This document shows, one piece after another, positions 58,848 to 64,000 of a stretch of 64,000 bases of DNA (position 1 is the first letter of the stretch; each line of letters opens with the position of its first letter). The stretch is from Candidatus Panguiarchaeum symbiosum (GTDB taxonomy: Archaea > Asgardarchaeota > Njordarchaeia > Njordarchaeales > Panguiarchaeaceae). The notes beneath the pieces are model-generated. The model ran no database searches and was not told where the DNA came from. It was given only the letters and a program-made list of their open reading frames with translations. Position numbers and translations under genes: made by a program. Where the stretch lies: positions 1 through 64,000 of the forward strand of contig JANJXX010000003.1 of NCBI GenBank assembly GCA_024720975.1. The letters are read 5' to 3'.

Positions 58848-60230
58848 TTAACAATTCGCATGAGAAACATTCCCATTACAATATAAGATTCGGTTACAGA
58901 TTTTGTCGCCAGATACTTTCACCACATATTCCGCCACAAGATCAATAAGTTTAGCTCTCTTCTCAGGATCCAATCTAGTGTCTAGGGATGCCTCGATTTG
59001 TATAACTCTAACCTGCGACAGTGAGCTATATCTCGTAACTGTATGTTTCCCTGCTAGTCCGAAGTCATTAACCCCAACGGTAAATTCTTTCTCCAGTGTC
59101 CTTTTTAGTTCAACGCATTTATCTTCAAACCCGCTGATACTCCTGCCGTAATCTGTTCCAAGTACGACATCTAAGCCAAGATTTCTCATCCCATGGATGT
59201 CTAATATCAGTACCCAATCATGTAACTTTCGGAGAACCTTTATTAAGTTCGTTATAAGTTCGTGATACTTCCTGTATACCCTTTTAGCATCGTCATCCTG
59301 AGGCTCATACGGCCGATTCAATTCGACGAAATTTCTGTACGCTCTACTTAAAACCCCCGATGGCAATATATGCCAATTGCTTAATTCGAAAGTTCTTCTA
59401 ATAATTCCCTCTGCTATATCGAGTGTGAAGCTATCCCCAAGCAGTCCTTGGTGAGCTGGCACGTTAGTAGGTCGGAGAAGTCCACCATGAGGTGCTGTAA
59501 TTATAACTGGTGAATTTCCAATAATCCACTTAATGTAAAGGTCACTTGAAAACTCAGAGTAACTGAATAGATAATTGCATATGCAATAAGAGTCAGGATA
59601 TTTGATGGATGTTGCTTTAAGTCCATAACCTTTCTTGTCTTTGCGAAAATAAATCTTAGCACTAATGGGTTCTGCTTTGATCATATTTTCTGCGGGAGTT
59701 ATCTTTACAGTTTTTTCAGTCCATCCATCAGAGCGATCAAAATAGTCAGCAAAATAACCTAATGCATTTGGATACACCTCCCCTAGAATGATGTCGTTAT
59801 CCTTAGTAATTGATGGAAGTTCAGATTCTTTCTGCCATGTCAGTGAGAAGCCCTTAAGAATTCCTTTGATGTGTGGTAATTCGCCTGAGGCTCCCCTATG
59901 AAGTTCACATGTGAATGGATTCCAGTAGCTTGAAAGCCCCTTACTATAAACGAATATTGTCATTCTTGGATCTGCTATCTCTAATGATATCTCCTTAGGT
60001 CCTTTGAGAGCAATATAAGCACTCTTATTCAGAGCTATGCGACTACCAGCCCTATTAGCAATCAAATCCATTGGAGCTACCGCTAATAAGATAGCATTCT
60101 TATTACATCTAGCAATGGCTAAAGCTCCGATTTTTCTGGCTATTTTCCTCGGCACGAATATTGTTGGAAAAGTATCTATGCGTGTTCTAATGATGCTAAA
60201 CTCGCTGATGTTCATTGACACAACCGACAC
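58848..60230 (-). CDS. N-formylglutamate amidohydrolase-like protein with an unassigned N-terminal domain
   Basis: C-terminal half has VIITAPHGGLLRPTNVP, LDIAEGIIRRTF, ELNRPYEPQDDDAKRVYRKYHELI, VLILDIHGM; adjacent to hutU on the same strand. Confidence 0.72.
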   Translation of the reverse strand: MSVVSMNISEFSIIRTRIDTFPTIFVPRKIARKIGALAIARCNKNAILLAVAPMDLIANRAGSRIALNKSAYIALKGPKEISLEIADPRMTIFVYSKGLSSYWNPFTCELHRGASGELPHIKGILKGFSLTWQKESELPSITKDNDIILGEVYPNALGYFADYFDRSDGWTEKTVKITPAENMIKAEPISAKIYFRKDKKGYGLKATSIKYPDSYCICNYLFSYSEFSSDLYIKWIIGNSPVIITAPHGGLLRPTNVPAHQGLLGDSFTLDIAEGIIRRTFELSNWHILPSGVLSRAYRNFVELNRPYEPQDDDAKRVYRKYHELITNLIKVLRKLHDWVLILDIHGMRNLGLDVVLGTDYGRSISGFEDKCVELKRTLEKEFTVGVNDFGLAGKHTVTRYSSLSQVRVIQIEASLDTRLDPEKRAKLIDLVAEYVVKVSGDKICNRILYCNGNVSHANC

Positions 60231-60237
60231 GTTTGGT

Positions 60238-61077
60238 CTAATCTTCTAGGATTTTCAAATCCTCTTCACTCAATCTCCATCCCATAGTGTCAATATTTTC
60301 CTTAATGTGATTTCGATTTTCCGACTTAGGTATTGCGACAACAAGGGGCTTTGAAATGAGCCAATTGAGTGCAATTTGTGCAGGAGTCTTCCCATATTTC
60401 TCCGCTAGCTTTATAACATTTCTGAGACGCAGAACTTCTCCGCGCTCAAGTGGGGTGTATGCCATTATGATTATCCCTTCTTTTTGACAGTATGGGATTA
60501 TTTCCTTTTCTGCACTACGGTCGAGTAGGCTATATTTCACTTGATTAACAACTATGTCCGTTACCGACAGGTAGCTTCTAGCTTCCTCGAGTAACTCTTT
60601 ATCAAAATTGCTAACACCAATATACCTGATTAGACCATCATTGTATAGTTTTTCCATTGCTCTCATTGTCTCTGATATGGGAATCCTAGGATTGGGCCAG
60701 TGCACTAGGTATAAGTCTATATAGTCAGTTTGAAGTCTCCGCAAGCTACCCTCTGCTGCCTTAACAAGTTTGTTATAGCTTAAATTTTCGGGTTTAACCT
60801 TAGTAGTTATAAAAACTTCCTCTCTGGAAAAACCCCTTAATGATTTACCTACAAGTTCCTCGGAATGGCCAGCCCCGTACAATTCTGCTGTATCTATTAG
60901 AGCTAGTCCTACTTTTTCTATACTGTACCCAATCCCGAATTTCAGTGCATCAATCCACAACGAATCCTTGCTATAATTTGGAGCGTAATTCCCTCCTATT
61001 CTCCACGTACCCATACCGATAGCTGGGATTTTGTCCATCGATCCCTTAATGGGTTTCAGATCTGAAGTATCTATCAT
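60238..61077 (-). CDS. Aldo/keto reductase
   Basis: IPAIGMGTWRIGG, LIDTAELYGAGHSEELVGKSL, DYIDLYLVHWPNP, IGVSNFDKELLEEA. Confidence 0.92.
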   Translation of the reverse strand: MIDTSDLKPIKGSMDKIPAIGMGTWRIGGNYAPNYSKDSLWIDALKFGIGYSIEKVGLALIDTAELYGAGHSEELVGKSLRGFSREEVFITTKVKPENLSYNKLVKAAEGSLRRLQTDYIDLYLVHWPNPRIPISETMRAMEKLYNDGLIRYIGVSNFDKELLEEARSYLSVTDIVVNQVKYSLLDRSAEKEIIPYCQKEGIIIMAYTPLERGEVLRLRNVIKLAEKYGKTPAQIALNWLISKPLVVAIPKSENRNHIKENIDTMGWRLSEEDLKILED

Positions 61078-61106
61078 CTAAGTTCTCCGCAATTTACCAA
61101 TTTTGA

Positions 61107-62987
61107 CTATTCAAGCCCAAGGCGATTTCTTATCTTTTTGACTAGTGGTATTGCGTCTTCTAAGCCTAGGTTCCTGAGGACTTCTGGTTTTGATACCCCG
61201 TATTCATCATATCCTATACCCTCGTAGTAAGCTTTCTTTAGTTCATTTACCTCTTGCTCATTAGCTTTCTTACCTTTGTGTGGGCCGCTCGGCAAAGGTT
61301 CATAAAACCTTGGTGGGTTGTCATCATGGACACGCGGATCCCATTGTATGTCTGGCCCTCCTAGCAATAGTAAAAGTCTTTGAATGTGTATTATGCGCGG
61401 CGCTGTCTGGTTTATCCATTCCTCCACAGTCATATTCCAGCCGGTAACTGAGTTTAGGAATTGTATTAATACATCAAAGTTTGTCCAGTACGTGAATGAA
61501 CATATCACTGCAGAATCAGTAAAAACGGCCTCTATCTCTCCCGCTGGTACTTTAGGATCACTGAAAGCCGCTGATGTATGATCTCCACCTTGGACGGATA
61601 CAGCATATCCTATTGGGGATGGGTAATCCTCTCCACTTCTTATTCCATGAGCGCCAACGGCTATACCCTTCACTTCGACAGCAAACCTTGCAGCGTCTAT
61701 GCCCTTGATTTTGCCGATTATCCTTGCAGCTCTGTGTGTTCCCTCGGCCAAAACGCCACCTATACCTTCTCTATTTGCTATCATTTGCATCAACTTAGCA
61801 AATGCATCGGTATCTCCCCACCTAAGCTCAAAGCCAACATCATTTTTGCTCAAAATTCCTTTCTCATATAACTCTGCTGCGAAGCCTAAAACATTTCCCG
61901 TGTTTATAGCATCAAGACCTAGTTCATCAGCTAGGTATGATAGGTATATTATCTCCTCAGGTTTGAATATTCCCAGGTTTGTCCCGAGATACGCCGCTAG
62001 TTCATAGTCTGGTGCGTCAGTCTTAGCACCCTTATATTTTCCATGACGTATGTAAGATATTTTCATGCAAGTAACTGGGCAACCATAATCACCCCAGTAC
62101 TTCTTTACCCAATAGCCCAACTCGAAGTTTACAACACTGATCTCTTTCCTATCATGCCACTCCTCTTGCCAGTTTCGAATAGGCTCACTTGAGGTTCTGT
62201 ACCCAAATTCATAGCCACCAGCTCCTGTGCCCCATGCTCTAAACGTTGTAATTTCTAGTAACTGATGTTGAATATCCCTAAGCAGTTTCTTATACTCCTC
62301 AAAATTTGCTACAGGTGGCAGAGGCCCATTTCCTTTGACAACAATTGCTTTTAAGTTCTTTGATCCCGCTACGGCACCGTATCCTCCATAACCTGCCGCG
62401 TGAACGAATTTTGCCATAATAGATGCAAATCTAACCTTTCTCTCTCCACCTCTTCCTATATAGAGAATCGCTGGTTCTTTCGGCAATCCACTTCTCCCTG
62501 CTAATTCTATCACCTCCCTGTGTGATTCACTCATTAACTCTGAGAGAAAGTCACTGGGACCTCTTCCCCAATATTTCCGAGCATCTTTAATATCGACATG
62601 GTCATCAACTAGTAAGATATACTTCGGCTCTTCCGCTCTTCCTCTGATAATCATTCCATCATAACCAGCTGCTTTGAGCTCAATAGCTACCTCACTTGAG
62701 ATTGTAGAACCCACCACACCATTGCTCTCAGGCGACTTGCCAGTTATACAGAGCTTTATTCCAGGATAGTAGCCTGAGAGAGGCCCTGTGAGAATCAACA
62801 ACAAATTCTCAGGACCAAGAGGATCTATTTCCTCCCACTTATCCCCAAGCTCTTTCCAGAGAATGTATGTTCCTAATCCTCGACCTCCGAGCCAATTCCT
62901 GTACACACCTTCTGAAAACTCCTTGACTCTTATCTTCTCCCTAGATAGATCTACTTCAAGGATCTTGCCAGTAAATCCATATGGCAT
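61107..62987 (-). CDS. Aldehyde ferredoxin oxidoreductase family (tungsten/molybdenum enzyme)
   Basis: 626 aa: YGFTGKILEVDLSREKI, NWLGGRGLGTYIL, LTGPLSG, DYGCPVTCMK, LGLDAINTGNVLGFA. Confidence 0.92.
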   Translation of the reverse strand: MPYGFTGKILEVDLSREKIRVKEFSEGVYRNWLGGRGLGTYILWKELGDKWEEIDPLGPENLLLILTGPLSGYYPGIKLCITGKSPESNGVVGSTISSEVAIELKAAGYDGMIIRGRAEEPKYILLVDDHVDIKDARKYWGRGPSDFLSELMSESHREVIELAGRSGLPKEPAILYIGRGGERKVRFASIMAKFVHAAGYGGYGAVAGSKNLKAIVVKGNGPLPPVANFEEYKKLLRDIQHQLLEITTFRAWGTGAGGYEFGYRTSSEPIRNWQEEWHDRKEISVVNFELGYWVKKYWGDYGCPVTCMKISYIRHGKYKGAKTDAPDYELAAYLGTNLGIFKPEEIIYLSYLADELGLDAINTGNVLGFAAELYEKGILSKNDVGFELRWGDTDAFAKLMQMIANREGIGGVLAEGTHRAARIIGKIKGIDAARFAVEVKGIAVGAHGIRSGEDYPSPIGYAVSVQGGDHTSAAFSDPKVPAGEIEAVFTDSAVICSFTYWTNFDVLIQFLNSVTGWNMTVEEWINQTAPRIIHIQRLLLLLGGPDIQWDPRVHDDNPPRFYEPLPSGPHKGKKANEQEVNELKKAYYEGIGYDEYGVSKPEVLRNLGLEDAIPLVKKIRNRLGLE

Positions 62988-62998
62988 CCGAGATCACT

Positions 62999-63532
62999 TT
63001 AATCAAACATTTTCTTAGACAACGCCAAGCTCTTTTCCCTAGGATCACCTGCAAATGTACTGAACACTGGACGATACAACCCCCTGTAAAGTTTTAGAGC
63101 ATTGTAGCCGGCTTCATTACATATCTTCACGCACTTAGGCTCGCCATTGCATAGATCACATATTACAACAGTCTTCTTGCCCTTCGGAATTCTCGGAACT
63201 TTCCCAGGACACGCTTCTATGCACTTACCACATCCAATACATTTCTGATCATCTACTATAACAGCGCCAGTCGCCTCATTGACACTAAGAGCCCCGACTG
63301 GACAACTTTTAACGCACGGATAATCTAAGCATTGAACACATAGATGCGGTACTGGAGCTCCATAAGCCTCCTCAAAAATCCTTATCCTCGATGCTTCTGG
63401 CCATATAGTGCCCTCATGTTCCAGAGCACAAACTACTTCGCATAGCCTACAGCCAGAGCAACTCCCATAGTCCACTAGTATCCATAATCTGTTTGCTTCT
63501 CTAACCAAGATAATCACCGACATTTTACGCAA
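62999..63532 (-). CDS. AOR-associated multi-[4Fe-4S] ferredoxin
   Basis: CSGCRLCEVVCALEHEG, CVQCLDYPCVKSCPVGALS, CIGCGKCIEACPGKVP, CDLCNGEPKCVKIC. Confidence 0.9.
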   Translation of the reverse strand: MRKMSVIILVREANRLWILVDYGSCSGCRLCEVVCALEHEGTIWPEASRIRIFEEAYGAPVPHLCVQCLDYPCVKSCPVGALSVNEATGAVIVDDQKCIGCGKCIEACPGKVPRIPKGKKTVVICDLCNGEPKCVKICNEAGYNALKLYRGLYRPVFSTFAGDPREKSLALSKKMFD

Positions 63533-63651
63533 ATAATTATTAGCAGAATTAGGGATTTAATAACTGCAACAACATTATGTAAATTTTTGCTATACGTAGA
63601 AAAAGCCTAAATCTGCTCATCAATTATTCAAAAAAACAAAAATTAGTTCGC

Positions 63652-64000
63652 TTAGTAGTTACCGTTACCGTCTGGCTCCAAGGCATCTGGTTCTCCATCA
63701 TACGAATCCATAAAGCAAATACCTGATATCGTTGCATTTTCAACAGTGCTTGCATTAGGATGAGGTTTAATTAGCCACTCTCCTTGCGAATCTTTGTAGA
63801 GAACTATTACACGCGTGTTGCTGTAGTCATGAAATGTCCATTGTACAGTACTTATTAACAGCACAATCTTACCAGCGAGTATATTGGGGTTCCAATCTCC
63901 TGATACTAGATAGAATCCTGGTGTATAGTAGTAAATTACCCACCAGAACATTACTATTTCAACTTCAAAGCTCATTAGAACCATGGACCATGCATCACCA
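63652..64000 (-). CDS. C-terminal part of a protein truncated by the window edge (hypothetical)
   Basis: The listed ORF stays open in frame to position 64000 (GDAWS precedes the annotated Met), so the true start lies outside the window. Confidence 0.5.
   Translation of the reverse strand, partial: GDAWSMVLMSFEVEIVMFWWVIYYYTPGFYLVSGDWNPNILAGKIVLLISTVQWTFHDYSNTRVIVLYKDSQGEWLIKPHPNASTVENATISGICFMDSYDGEPDALEPDGNGNY

Noticed and set aside
1-64000. tRNA, rRNA and CRISPR arrays
   Set aside because: Visual scan of intergenic regions for T-arm-like GGTTCRAATCC, conserved rRNA segments and regularly spaced direct repeats found none; a tRNAscan/minced run would settle this.

Overview
This is a 64 kb archaeal chromosomal segment. 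It is probably from an anaerobic thermophilic lineage, judging from HdrABC, KorABCD, AOR, TldD/TldE, ADP-forming acyl-CoA synthetase and apparently leaderless genes; exact taxonomy cannot be read from the window. I found no rRNA, tRNA or CRISPR array. Most genes are catabolic or redox genes. (1) A ten-gene tightly coupled minus-strand operon at 17.2-26.2 kb fuses 2-oxoacid:ferredoxin oxidoreductase (KorABCD), an F420-non-reducing [NiFe] hydrogenase module (MvhADG) and heterodisulfide reductase (HdrABC). The Kor gamma gene sits between mvhA and hdrC with 4-nt overlaps on both sides. (2) At 32.7-39.0 kb, a soluble fumarate-reductase-like FrdB/FrdA pair is followed by a four-subunit group-3b-like sulfhydrogenase. 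(3) Histidine-catabolism genes: an enlarged histidine ammonia-lyase, a urocanate hydratase, and an N-formylglutamate amidohydrolase-like protein with an unassigned N-terminal half. Near these lie an acyl-CoA synthetase alpha subunit, a PyrK-like protein, an aldo/keto reductase, and an AOR with its ferredoxin. Other content: a Type II restriction-modification pair, NAD biosynthesis genes (nadA, nadC, a nicotinate phosphoribosyltransferase), hisS, a BchI/BchD-like chelatase pair, a TldD/TldE pair, a 1712-aa repeat-containing surface protein, a frameshifted TnpB remnant, and several uncharacterised proteins. The best candidate for an under-described system is the Kor-Mvh-Hdr superoperon, possibly acting as the electron outlet for histidine/glutamate fermentation. 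Novelty cannot be judged without database searches.
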